This document shows, piece by piece, positions 19,151-27,743 of a stretch of 64,000 nt of DNA; position 1 is the first letter of the stretch; every line of letters begins with the position of its first letter. A model generated the notes under the pieces. It ran no database searches and was not told the origin of the DNA. It saw only the letters and a list, made by a program, of their open reading frames with translations. Source of the DNA: Pseudomonas sp. G2-4 (GTDB lineage: Bacteria; Pseudomonadota; Gammaproteobacteria; Pseudomonadales; Pseudomonadaceae); NCBI RefSeq assembly GCF_030064125.1, contig NZ_CP125957.1, positions 4,030,001 to 4,094,000 of the forward strand. The letters are read 5' to 3'. Both the position numbers and the translations under genes were made by a program.

Positions 19151-22100
19151 TCATCGTTTACTCTGCGCAGCATCAAGGGGGATATCGAGGATGAAGGTTG
19201 CGCCCTGTCCAGCCCCGTCGCTTTGCACAGTCAAGCTGCCACCCATTTCCTGCGCGGCAAGCGCGCAGCTGTGCAAGCCGAAACCGTGACCGTCCTTGCG
19301 AGTCGTGAAGCCATGGGAAAAGATCCGCGCCAGGTGCTCTGGCGCAATCCCATTGCCGTTGTCGGCCACCGTGATCCGCAATACCGGCCCGTCAGCAAGG
19401 GAGGCGTTGAACGTGATGCACGGGCTGCGATCGGTCACGCTGTCCAACGCCTGCCTGGCATTGCGGATCAGGTTCACCAGAATCAGCAGCACTCGGTGCC
19501 GGTCCAGCGACAGCAGGGGCAAGTCGGCAATTTCCTTGACCACCGTGACCTCCTGGCGCGCCCGTGATCCAGCACTCATGCGCAAGGCGTCATCGATTAA
19601 CTCTGGGACCGGCACTGTCTCGACAATACTGACGGCCACGGCATAGGACTGCTGGGCAGCGACAATGGTTTTGATGTGGTCAATGCCCTTGGTGAGTTGT
19701 CCGAGTTCTTCGATGATGCCCTGTTGCTCCGCCGCCACCACCTCCGCCAGCTTGAGCAGGTAGTTGGGCAGCATCTTCCCTTTGTGGTCCCGGGTGAGAA
19801 AGTCGCTCAGGTCATTGACGTGTTCGTTCATCAGCTGTGCCACCTTGCCCAGCCCCTGGGCCTTGGAGCCGCGCATCAGGCTACTGACCAGTTCTGCCGA
19901 TACGTTCACGCTATTGAGGACGTTACCGACGTTGTGCAGCACCGTCGTGGCGATTTCGGCCATGCCCGCCTGACGAGATTTTGCGTTCAGCTCGGTTTGC
20001 ACCTGGCTCATGCGCAGCGCCGCGCGTATGCGAGCCGTAAGCTCCAGCGGCGAGAAGGGTTTGGCGATATAGTCATCGGCGCCACTTTCCAGCCCGGAGA
20101 CGCAGGCCTCGCTGCCGCCGCGGGCGGTCAACAGGATCACGGGTAAATGGGCGAAACCGGCGCTGGCCTTGATTCTGGCTGTCAGGCCAAAGCCGTCGAG
20201 CTCCGGCATCATCACATCCGAGAGAACGACATCGATAGGTCGACGCTGCAGCAGTGCCCAGGCCTGCTCTCCATCAGATGCGGTGGCGACGATGTAGTCA
20301 TTGTGCAAAAGCTCGCTGAGATAGCTCAGCATTTCCGGGCTGTCGTCTACCACCAGCACCCGGGATTGCAAGGCGCGCTCCGGGGGCGGCTCATCGTTTG
20401 CGCCTTGCGTCGAAGCTGGGTCGTTGCTAGTGCCATGGCGGCCGTCGTCGAAACGCAGGTGGCGCTGTTCGGCTGTGCTCGTTGTGCCCGGTGACGATCG
20501 CTCATGCATAGTGCTGGCTTCGACCGGCACGGCGTTGTGCTCAGCCCCCAGTGGAAGTCGAACAAAGAAGCACGAACCCCGTCCGGGCTCGCTGTTGACG
20601 CCGACTTCGCCCCCCATCAGTTCGACCAGATCCTTGACCAGGGCGAGACCGATGCCTGTACCGCTGTAGTGGCGCGTGGCGGAATTGTCGATCTGGGAAA
20701 AGCGCTGGAACAGCAGCGGCAGTTTGTCAGGTGCAATGCCAATGCCCGAGTCTTGCACCGCGAGCTCAAATCGCTCGCCATCAAGGGGAGTGACGGCCAG
20801 GTGCACGGTGCCGCCAGCGGGCGTGAATTTGATGGCATTGCTCACCAGGTTGAGAAGAATCTTCTCGAAGTGTCGAGGGTCCAGGAACACCGTGCCGAGC
20901 GCGGGATCGATGCTGCAGGTCAACGTGCAGCCTTTGCCCTCGGCCACCATGGCGGCATCTTCGGCCAGCACACCCACCGCCTTGTTCAAGTCGATTGGCG
21001 CCGGACACAACTCAAACTTGCCCGCTTCGGCCTTGGAGAAATCGAGGATGTCGTTCACCCGATTCATCAAGCGCAGCGCGTTGCGTTGGGCACGGTCGAT
21101 TTGCACACGCCAGTCCGCCGGCGGGGTGGTCGCCGCCGAGAGCTGTTCCAGCGGGGCGAGAATGAGGGTCAGGGGAGTGCGCAGTTCGTGGCTGACCGTG
21201 GCAACGAAATCGCTCTTGGCCTGGTTAGCCGTCTCGGCCTGGTTGCGCGCCTGGATGAGTTCAATGGCCTGCGCCTCCAGCACCTCGGTCTGCTGGTGCA
21301 GCGTGTCGGTCCGTTCGGCGACCATTCTCTCCAAGGAGGCCTGGACTTGCTGTCGTTCGGCTTCGGCCTCGGCCTCCAGCACCCGGATGCGCAGGGCATT
21401 TTCCTGGAACACCCGGACGGCGCGGGTCATGACCCCAATCTCGTCGCCGCGTCCGGCGCTGGCAATCTCGGCGTTCAGGTCGCCCGCCGCCAGCCGGCGC
21501 ATGGCCGAGGCCAGGGCCACGATGGGCTGCGCGACAAACCGCGACGTGCTCCAGGCGATGGCTCCGGCTATCAGGATGGCAACGGTACCCGCGACTATCG
21601 TCGCAAGCATGCCGCGATCATTGTGGACCAGGGCGTCGGAGCGCGCTTCGCCAGCGAAGCGCGCAACCAACAGGCCGGCGCTGCGTGCCTCGTTGCGAAC
21701 TTGGTCGCGCGCGCCGCTCAAGGCGCTGCTCGCTTGATCGAACCTGGCGAATGCCGTCCGGTAGCCGGCAATCTGATCGCTGACAGTCAGGGGCGTAGCC
21801 TTGGTTTGCAGCCCCACGGACGAAGGGAGAACGCGCGCGAGACGGGAGAGCTCGTCCAGGATCTTGCCGACAGAGCCCGCGACCTCGGCCGACGGTGACA
21901 GGCGAAACGACAAGGTCTGTGCCTCCAGGGTGGCAACACGCTCGGCGAAACGCTTGGACAGCGCGGCGGCATTGTTCAGCAAACCGGTGGCTGCCTGAAT
22001 GTCGCTGGCGTCATGGGCAACCTGCTCGTCGACTTCACCCAACATGGCCTCGAGACGCTCGGTCACATCCCCACCGGCGGCAAGCTGCCGCAAAGCCTCG

Positions 22101-22873
22101 CCTCCCCGGAGCTTGGGCGCCTCGCCAAGGTGTTCGACCGCCAGGCAGGCAGCAGCAACCGCCGTCGCCAACTGGTCGAGGGTCTCTCCCTCGTGTGGCG
22201 CGCCCATCACCTCGCGCAATTGCTCGACCACGGGCGGGAGCGCCGCGCAGGCGTTCCGGGCCGCAGCGGCAGCCGCCCCATCGCCGGTCACCAGCGCCTT
22301 GGCCACATTGGCGGTAATGATCCGTTCGCCGTTGCGCAGGATATCCAGGATGCGGTGGGCGCTTTCGATGTTGCTCACCCGCACCTCGTGGTCAGCGGCG
22401 CGGGTATCCACCCTCTTCAGCCCTTCGGCGATGCCCTGTTCGACGAGGATCGTCGCCTCTCGCATCCGGCCGTAGTGGGCGGTCATGTTCTCTGTTTCGT
22501 CATCCATGGTCAGGGTCGCCGCCCGCAAGGCGGCGATCGCCGCAGCGAGCCTCTCCAGGCTGCCCTTGAGTGATTGCGCCTCTGCCACCGGAATGGCGGT
22601 GAGGCCGGCGATAGCCGTCGCCACCATGCCTTCGGCCTGGGACAGGCTCTCCTGGTCGCGGGTGGCGATAAAGTTTTCCACCCGCCCGGTGGCCCCGTTG
22701 ACCGAGGCCAGAATTTCCGCGGAATGGCTGGCGGAATCCACCGCACGTACCATGCCTCGCAGGCCGTAGAGGTTCACGAGCGATACCGCCAGCATCAGGA
22801 ACACCAGTGCGGCGACCGCCAGGCCAATCCTGACGGCAATGGGCCTGTCCGTGGCTGGTTTGAATGTCAACAT
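19151..22873 (-). CDS. hybrid sensor kinase with two kinase modules around a receiver
   Basis: A 1240-residue inner-membrane sensor. A first membrane helix is at residues about 15-35, then a long periplasmic, Ala-rich helical region (40-420), a second helix near 425-445, and HAMP (VAQPIVALASAMRRLAAGDLNAE). A coiled coil leads to HisKA with His562 in [12 protein letters not shown]. The first ATPase follows (NLVSNAIKFTPAGG, DSGIGI, GTGIGLALVKDL), then a receiver with Asp886 in LSDVMMPELDG. A second phospho-acceptor-like motif LHNVGNVLNSV (His980) and a second ATPase (NLIRNARQALD, DNGNGI, GHGFGLHS) complete it. It lies 23 bases after a periplasmic binding protein gene, so it probably reads that protein's ligand state, as TorS does with TorT. 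No output regulator is adjacent. Confidence 0.9.
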   Translation of the reverse strand: MLTFKPATDRPIAVRIGLAVAALVFLMLAVSLVNLYGLRGMVRAVDSASHSAEILASVNGATGRVENFIATRDQESLSQAEGMVATAIAGLTAIPVAEAQSLKGSLERLAAAIAALRAATLTMDDETENMTAHYGRMREATILVEQGIAEGLKRVDTRAADHEVRVSNIESAHRILDILRNGERIITANVAKALVTGDGAAAAAARNACAALPPVVEQLREVMGAPHEGETLDQLATAVAAACLAVEHLGEAPKLRGGEALRQLAAGGDVTERLEAMLGEVDEQVAHDASDIQAATGLLNNAAALSKRFAERVATLEAQTLSFRLSPSAEVAGSVGKILDELSRLARVLPSSVGLQTKATPLTVSDQIAGYRTAFARFDQASSALSGARDQVRNEARSAGLLVARFAGEARSDALVHNDRGMLATIVAGTVAILIAGAIAWSTSRFVAQPIVALASAMRRLAAGDLNAEIASAGRGDEIGVMTRAVRVFQENALRIRVLEAEAEAERQQVQASLERMVAERTDTLHQQTEVLEAQAIELIQARNQAETANQAKSDFVATVSHELRTPLTLILAPLEQLSAATTPPADWRVQIDRAQRNALRLMNRVNDILDFSKAEAGKFELCPAPIDLNKAVGVLAEDAAMVAEGKGCTLTCSIDPALGTVFLDPRHFEKILLNLVSNAIKFTPAGGTVHLAVTPLDGERFELAVQDSGIGIAPDKLPLLFQRFSQIDNSATRHYSGTGIGLALVKDLVELMGGEVGVNSEPGRGSCFFVRLPLGAEHNAVPVEASTMHERSSPGTTSTAEQRHLRFDDGRHGTSNDPASTQGANDEPPPERALQSRVLVVDDSPEMLSYLSELLHNDYIVATASDGEQAWALLQRRPIDVVLSDVMMPELDGFGLTARIKASAGFAHLPVILLTARGGSEACVSGLESGADDYIAKPFSPLELTARIRAALRMSQVQTELNAKSRQAGMAEIATTVLHNVGNVLNSVNVSAELVSSLMRGSKAQGLGKVAQLMNEHVNDLSDFLTRDHKGKMLPNYLLKLAEVVAAEQQGIIEELGQLTKGIDHIKTIVAAQQSYAVAVSIVETVPVPELIDDALRMSAGSRARQEVTVVKEIADLPLLSLDRHRVLLILVNLIRNARQALDSVTDRSPCITFNASLADGPVLRITVADNGNGIAPEHLARIFSHGFTTRKDGHGFGLHSCALAAQEMGGSLTVQSDGAGQGATFILDIPLDAAQSKR

Positions 22874-22896
22874 GGCGCCTGGCCCCTCGCCCGCCG

Positions 22897-23997
22897 CTAC
22901 TGCTTCGTCACCTCCGGCAAAGGCGTTGGTGGCGCCGTATGGTTGATCGCCGCGTCGATCATCGCCGCAACGGAAGCCTGACTGTAGAAAGGATTAGCAG
23001 CGCCGCCCACCGGCATCGTCGCGAGCCAGGTGTCCAGGTCCTTCGCGTCGATGCGTACCAGCGGCACCTCGACGAACTTCGGCACCTGCTTGCCCGCCAG
23101 AATCTGCTGGGCCACCCAGAAACCCACCTGGGAGACGCTCGGTGAGGCGGAGACCGAGACGGTCTCGTAGCCATTGGCATCGCGTTCCTGTTTCCACAGG
23201 GCGAGTTCGTCCTGACGGTTCCCCATCACGATGATCGGCAAAGGGCGTCCCGCCGCCTTGAACGCCATGGCCGCGCCATAACCGTCGCCCCCCTGAGTAG
23301 CGACCGCGTCAATGCTGGGCAGCGACGGCAGCGCCAGCGCCACCTCCTTGCGTGCGACGGAAGCCGTCCAGTTCCCGTATACGGTCTTGGCGAACCTCAG
23401 GCCCGGATAGTCGCTGGCGGCCTTGCGAATGCCGTCGCTGATGTTTTTATCGGTGGCATCGCCGGCAATGCCGCGGATCTCCAGGAGCGTTCCGTTTCCC
23501 TTGAGGCGCTCGGCGATATAGTCCATTTCCACGCGACCCATGGCGGACCAGTTGTAGTCCACGGTATAGACGCAGCGTTCGGTGACCAGGCTGGCCATGA
23601 CGACCACCACGATGCCGGCGTTGCAGGCATCGCGGATCACCCCGTCGAGGGCGGTGTCGGACGCGGCCAGGATGACGATGGCGTTGACGCCCTTGACGAT
23701 CAGGTCCTGGATATGGGCCGCTTGCTCCGACGCCGAGTTATTGGCGCTGACCACCGGAGCCTCCCGGATCAAATCATCCTTTTGCGCCTGGAGCGCAATC
23801 TCCTGCCAGTTGCGCACCATCACCTTGCGGAAATCGCTGCCCGCGTAGGAGTTGCTGAAGGCAATGCTATAGCTTGCGGTAGGGCCGCCAGCGATGCCGC
23901 CATCGGCCGCTTGGGCTGGGTTGGCGGCAACCATCGCCAGCCCGGTCACGCAGCCGGCGAAGCGCCACAGGATCTTGTGGATCTGTTGAGTATTCAT
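22897..23997 (-). CDS. periplasmic sugar-binding-type (type 1) substrate-binding protein
   Basis: A 366-residue secreted protein with a signal peptide (residues 1-30, ending NPAQAADG) and a type 1 periplasmic binding fold: SYSIAFSNSYAGSDF at the start, DLIVKGVNAIVILAASDTALDG, and VATQGGDGYGAAMAFKAAGRPLPI. I chose ATG 23997, with GGAGAA upstream; the frame continues 69 codons further up without a signal. No permease or ATPase genes accompany it. The gene is followed immediately by the two-kinase sensor, so it likely presents a ligand to that sensor rather than to a transporter. The ligand is unknown, perhaps a sugar or related polar compound. Confidence 0.85.
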   Translation of the reverse strand: MNTQQIHKILWRFAGCVTGLAMVAANPAQAADGGIAGGPTASYSIAFSNSYAGSDFRKVMVRNWQEIALQAQKDDLIREAPVVSANNSASEQAAHIQDLIVKGVNAIVILAASDTALDGVIRDACNAGIVVVVMASLVTERCVYTVDYNWSAMGRVEMDYIAERLKGNGTLLEIRGIAGDATDKNISDGIRKAASDYPGLRFAKTVYGNWTASVARKEVALALPSLPSIDAVATQGGDGYGAAMAFKAAGRPLPIIVMGNRQDELALWKQERDANGYETVSVSASPSVSQVGFWVAQQILAGKQVPKFVEVPLVRIDAKDLDTWLATMPVGGAANPFYSQASVAAMIDAAINHTAPPTPLPEVTKQ

Positions 23998-24369
23998 GGG
24001 TTCTCCATCGTCCTTGGGATTGACCAACAGTACTGCACCTGCCGACAGCCTGGACCGACTGTTTGATCGGGTTGGATGAGTCGGCCTGCAGACTGGAGAT
24101 CGCCGGCCCTGTGAGGTCTGGTGCAGGCATTGAGCGTCTCCCTGTACGGAGCGCGCGCGAGGGTTGTTCCGTATTGCCTTCGAAAAAGCCTGAAGCCGAC
24201 CCATCTACTGTCTTTGTCGGTATAGGGCTGATGGGCGGCCAGCAAGTAGCAATGAGCATAGTCTCAGAGTGCCCGCTTCGCGCGCGGTCATGGAGGATTT
24301 CCCCAAGATGCTCCATCATGAGCTATCGTTCATGTCACGCATTTCTGATGACTCGCCGGGAACCCATTC
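23998..24369. other. divergent intergenic region, 372 bases
   Basis: This stretch separates the binding-protein/sensor operon from the LysR gene. It must contain both promoters. An imperfect inverted repeat (TCATGGAG at about 24289 and CTCCATCATGA about 20 bases on) lies near the LysR start and could be an operator. I see no ORF with a ribosome site and no RNA structure I can name. Confidence 0.3.
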
Positions 24370-25275
24370 ATGAGAGATCTGCCACCGACCGCGACATTGC
24401 GCGCCTTTGAAGTCGCCACCCGGCACGCGACCTTTACCGCTGCTGCGCAGGAGCTGCATGTCACTCAAAGCGCGGTCAGTCACCAACTCAAGCATCTCGA
24501 GGACCTCTGGGGCCTGCAATTGTTCGAGCGTGGCAAGTCCTTAAGCCTTACGGCAGCGGGGGCTACGCTGGCGCCGATCGTGCGGGAATTCTTCATGAGC
24601 CTGGAGGCGACCCTGGGTGATCTACGCGAGCAAAAAGACAGGGTCCGACTCAAAGTCAGCACCACGTATTCCTTCGCGCTGAAATGGCTGCTGCCACGCT
24701 TGCCGAGTCTCTCCCGCCTGCATCCCGAGCTGTTGGTTTCGCTGGACACCACGGACAAGATCATCCACTTCTCCAGCGCCCAAGCCGATGTCGCGATCCG
24801 GCTTGGCAAGGGCATTTACCCGGGCCTGCATTCGGAGTTCCTGTTCGGCGAGCAGGTGTTCCCGGTGGCAAGTCCTGACCTTCTGCAGCGCTTCGGGACA
24901 CCGCGCAACCCTGCCGAATTGTTGCATTACCCGCTGCTGACGCGAGATGGCGCCGAGATGGTACCGAGATGGGAGGACTGGTTTCAAAAGATCGGGCTGG
25001 AGTTTTTGCCGCTCAAGGAAAGCGTCAGGTTCGGAGATACCAACATGACGGTGGAGGCTGCCTTGCTCGGCCAGGGCATCGCCCTGGTGCGCAGTGGGCA
25101 TGTTGAAGCCGAAATCAGCGACGGCCGCCTGGTACGGCTGTTCGAAGTCCCGTTCCCCTCACCGCTTGCCTACTATTTCGTCTGTCCACGGGGCATCGAA
25201 TCGCAGCCGCACATCGTCAGCTTTCGCCAGTGGTTGATGAGTGAAGCGCTGAAAGTCCAACGCGCTTATGGGTGA
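24370..25275 (+). CDS. LysR-family regulator, GcvA-like
   Basis: A 301-residue LysR protein. The N-terminal winged helix shows the GcvA/AmpR subgroup form LPPTATLRAFEVATRHATFTAAA, then HVTQSAVSHQLKHLED. The C-terminal effector domain has the subgroup's typical DVAIRLGKG and LLGQGIALV. It is followed by a DMT transporter and an SDR on the same strand, which it may control, or it may act on the divergent binding-protein/sensor operon. The effector is unknown. Confidence 0.88.
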   Translation: MRDLPPTATLRAFEVATRHATFTAAAQELHVTQSAVSHQLKHLEDLWGLQLFERGKSLSLTAAGATLAPIVREFFMSLEATLGDLREQKDRVRLKVSTTYSFALKWLLPRLPSLSRLHPELLVSLDTTDKIIHFSSAQADVAIRLGKGIYPGLHSEFLFGEQVFPVASPDLLQRFGTPRNPAELLHYPLLTRDGAEMVPRWEDWFQKIGLEFLPLKESVRFGDTNMTVEAALLGQGIALVRSGHVEAEISDGRLVRLFEVPFPSPLAYYFVCPRGIESQPHIVSFRQWLMSEALKVQRAYG

Positions 25276-25350
25276 TGCATGAGGTTTTATTCATGAAGCA
25301 ATGAGGAGACTTCTCTGTAGTCCCGGCAGTTGGCCTGCTTAAAATGGCGC

Positions 25351-26178
25351 ATGCCTACTCATATCACCTTGCTGGTTCTTTTCGCCGCGCTCCTGCATGC
25401 CAGCTGGAATGCGCTACTGCGTGGCGGCGCCGATCGGCTGTGGTCAATGACGGTCATGTGCATCGCTGTCGCCATCGCCAGTGCCGTCGCCGCAGCGTTC
25501 ATGGCTCCACCAGCGGTTGCCAGCTGGGGCTATGCGGTGCTTTCGGCGGTGCTGCATGTTGGCTACAACCTGTTTCTGGTGCGCAGCTATAGGGTCGGCG
25601 ACCTGGGGCAGACCTATCCAATTGCGCGTGGATCGTCACCGGTGTTGATCACCCTGGGCGCCGCCGTCTTTGCCGGAGAAAGCATCGTTCCCAGCGCGTT
25701 ACTCGGTATTGTGCTGGTGTCAGGCGGAATTATTTCGCTGGCCTTCAGGGGTCGCAACCTGTCGGTTCCCAGCCTGCCCTATGCGCTGGGAACGGGCTGT
25801 TTCATCGCTGCCTACAGCGTCACCGACGGCATTGGCACCCGGCTCTCCGGCGCGCCGCTCGCCTACACCGTGTGGATGTGCGCCTTGTGGGGCGTGTTGA
25901 TGCCTATGGTGTACATCGGCGTACGCGACGCTCGCAGTCTGTTCTCCGTCCGGCCCGGAATATTGACCGCGTTGTTCGGCGGGCTGGTCTCCTTGCTGGC
26001 CTATGGAATTGTCATCTACGCCATGAACGAAGCGCCCTTGGGCGCGGTATCGGCATTGCGCGAAACCAGCGTGCTGTTTGCAGCGTTGATTGGCTACGTG
26101 TTCCTCGGCGAGAAACTCACCGCTCGCCGGCTCCTGGCGTGCGCAGTGATCGCCAGCGGCACCCTCATCATCGGCTGA
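25351..26178 (+). CDS. DMT-superfamily (EamA) membrane transporter
   Basis: A 275-residue protein with about ten hydrophobic helices and two EamA-like halves. The start HASWNALLRGG, the central DLGQTYPIARGSSPVL and the C-terminal SALRETSVLFAALIGYVFLGEKLT are the usual landmarks of this exporter family. I start at ATG 25351; in-frame codons before it lack a ribosome site. Members export amino acids or metabolites. The substrate here is unknown. It lies between the LysR gene and an SDR, 37 bases before the latter. Confidence 0.85.
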   Translation: MPTHITLLVLFAALLHASWNALLRGGADRLWSMTVMCIAVAIASAVAAAFMAPPAVASWGYAVLSAVLHVGYNLFLVRSYRVGDLGQTYPIARGSSPVLITLGAAVFAGESIVPSALLGIVLVSGGIISLAFRGRNLSVPSLPYALGTGCFIAAYSVTDGIGTRLSGAPLAYTVWMCALWGVLMPMVYIGVRDARSLFSVRPGILTALFGGLVSLLAYGIVIYAMNEAPLGAVSALRETSVLFAALIGYVFLGEKLTARRLLACAVIASGTLIIG

Positions 26179-26215
26179 CACGAGCCATTTCTCACCGTTG
26201 CAGGAGGTACTCTCG

Positions 26216-26977
26216 ATGGAAAACGTCTCGCAGGCACCGCTGATTCTGATAACCGGTGGCAGTCGCGGAGTGGGTGCCGCTACCGCGCGGCTAGCCGCCA
26301 CACAAGGCTATGACGTCGCGATCAGCTACGTCGCTAACGAGCCTGCGGCGCTGGCTGTAGCGGCGGATGTAGAGGCATTGGGACGCCGGGCGCTGGTCAT
26401 GCGGGCCGACAGTGCGGACCCCGAGCAGGTCGCCGATTTGTTCGCGGCCATTGATCGCTCGTTCGCACGCATTGACGTATTGGTCAATAACGCTGGGGTA
26501 CTGGCGCCCCAGTCCCGCCTGGAGGACCTTGGTTTCGAACGCATGCAGCGCATCTTCGGGGTCAATGCCATCGGTCCGATTCTGTGCGCCCAGCAGGCGG
26601 TGAAACGCATGTCTTACCGTCACAACGGTCCGGGCGGCGTGGTGATCAATGTCTCTTCGGCATCGGCGCGCCTCGGCAGCCCCAATGAATATGTCGACTA
26701 CGCAGCGTCAAAGGGCGCACTGGAGACCTTCACCATCGGGCTGGCCAAAGAGGTGGCCCGGGAAGGGATACGCGTCAACTGCGTGCGCCCCGGCCACATC
26801 TACACCGACATGCATGCCAGCGGCGGCGAACCGGGACGGGTCGATCGCGTCAAGGACTCGATCCCTATGGGCCGGGGTGGTCAGCCGGAGGAAGTGGCGC
26901 GGGCCATTCTGTGGCTGGCCAGCCCGGAGGCTTCATTCGTGACCGGTACATTCCTCGACGTGACCGGGGGAAAATGA
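26216..26977 (+). CDS. short-chain dehydrogenase/reductase
   Basis: A 253-residue classical SDR. The Rossmann motif ITGGSRGVGAATARLAA is near residue 13, NNAG follows in VLVNNAGVL, the catalytic Ser lies around residue 148 in NVSSASARLG, and the Tyr162-x3-Lys166 pair lies in DYAASKGAL. The end FVTGTFLDVTGG is typical of the FabG-like branch. The start ATG 26216 follows GGAGGT. The arginine after the glycine motif suggests NADPH. The substrate is unknown. Confidence 0.88.
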   Translation: MENVSQAPLILITGGSRGVGAATARLAATQGYDVAISYVANEPAALAVAADVEALGRRALVMRADSADPEQVADLFAAIDRSFARIDVLVNNAGVLAPQSRLEDLGFERMQRIFGVNAIGPILCAQQAVKRMSYRHNGPGGVVINVSSASARLGSPNEYVDYAASKGALETFTIGLAKEVAREGIRVNCVRPGHIYTDMHASGGEPGRVDRVKDSIPMGRGGQPEEVARAILWLASPEASFVTGTFLDVTGGK

Positions 26978-27021
26978 GCGGGTGCGCGCCAATCAACCGG
27001 ATGCTGTAACCGGGGCCGCCA

Positions 27022-27159
27022 GCCGCTTGCAGCCATACCCGCGATGGTCCCGGCGAGCGCATAGACACCTGCGCCAAGCACATCGCCAAGAATGAACAGG
27101 AACCACATCGGACCGATTACAGCGCGGTGCAAGGCAGGTTGGGATGTGGGTTGGCTCAT
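27022..27159 (-). pseudogene. 5' fragment of an APC-family amino-acid permease
   Basis: From ATG 27159 the minus strand reads 46 residues that match the start of an amino-acid/polyamine/organocation permease: a short hydrophilic head, then GPMWFLFILGDVLGAGVYALAG, the first helix with its helix-breaking glycines. After GMAASG the sequence loses all family character and no later helices occur. It lies tail to tail with the SDR gene. The remaining 200 bases to 27356 show no recognisable gene. It is a stump left by deletion. Confidence 0.6.
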
Positions 27160-27356
27160 TCATGGGGCGACTCGGGCGGCGGATTGCTCTAAGCGATCAT
27201 CAGGCAAGGCGCCGGATGAGACGCGATTCTCCAATAATGGAAAATTTTTACGACGCCAAGGCTCCTTTCGTAGACAACCACCCAGTCGAAAAGCAGAACC
27301 GGTCACAAGCCCTGTTTATAGCGGTCAGGTTCGATGAAGTTGAAAAGCCTTATTGA

Positions 27357-27719
27357 TCAACCAGCCGCCAGGAGCTTCTTGACTTCAGCAATGATCAAAT
27401 CGATGTTGAACGGCTTTGCCAATACGGCATTGAACAATTCCGGCTTCTCCATTCCGATGTGTGCTTGCGCGCCACTCATCAAGATAATCGGCAAGTGATT
27501 GACGGAAGGCAAGGCGCGAACCGCCGTGGCGAATTCGAGGCCGTCCATGACTGGCATCATGAAGTCCGTGATGATCAAGGAAGGCCGTTCGCGCTCCAGT
27601 ACCTCAAGTCCTTTTTGCCCGTTGCTGGCTTTTACGACCATGAAGCCCTCATCCTCCAGCGCGTAGCCGATAATATCTGCGATCAAATACTCGTCGTCGA
27701 CGACCAGGATGGTGGTCAT
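27357..27719 (-). CDS. single-domain response regulator
   Basis: A 120-residue protein consisting only of a receiver domain: ILVVDDE acidic pair, phospho-acceptor Asp in LIITDFMMPVMDG, the Ser switch in ILMSGAQ and the lysine in LAKPFN. There is no output domain. ATG 27719 is the family start; a TTG at 27740, four bases after the kaiC stop, is an alternative. It follows the KaiC-like gene directly and is probably co-transcribed. KaiC homologues in Pseudomonas and other non-cyanobacteria are often linked to receiver proteins. Confidence 0.85.
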   Translation of the reverse strand: MTTILVVDDEYLIADIIGYALEDEGFMVVKASNGQKGLEVLERERPSLIITDFMMPVMDGLEFATAVRALPSVNHLPIILMSGAQAHIGMEKPELFNAVLAKPFNIDLIIAEVKKLLAAG

Positions 27720-27743
27720 ATCAATGCGACCCGAATCCAAGAC

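Noticed and set aside
20504..21898. 464-codon plus-strand open frame over the hybrid kinase
   Set aside because: Mirror of the kinase coding sequence, with no recognisable domain.
27237..27356. 39-codon open frame (MENFYDAKAPF...) before the response regulator end
   Set aside because: No ribosome site and no similarity I recognise; likely chance in a gap of decayed sequence.
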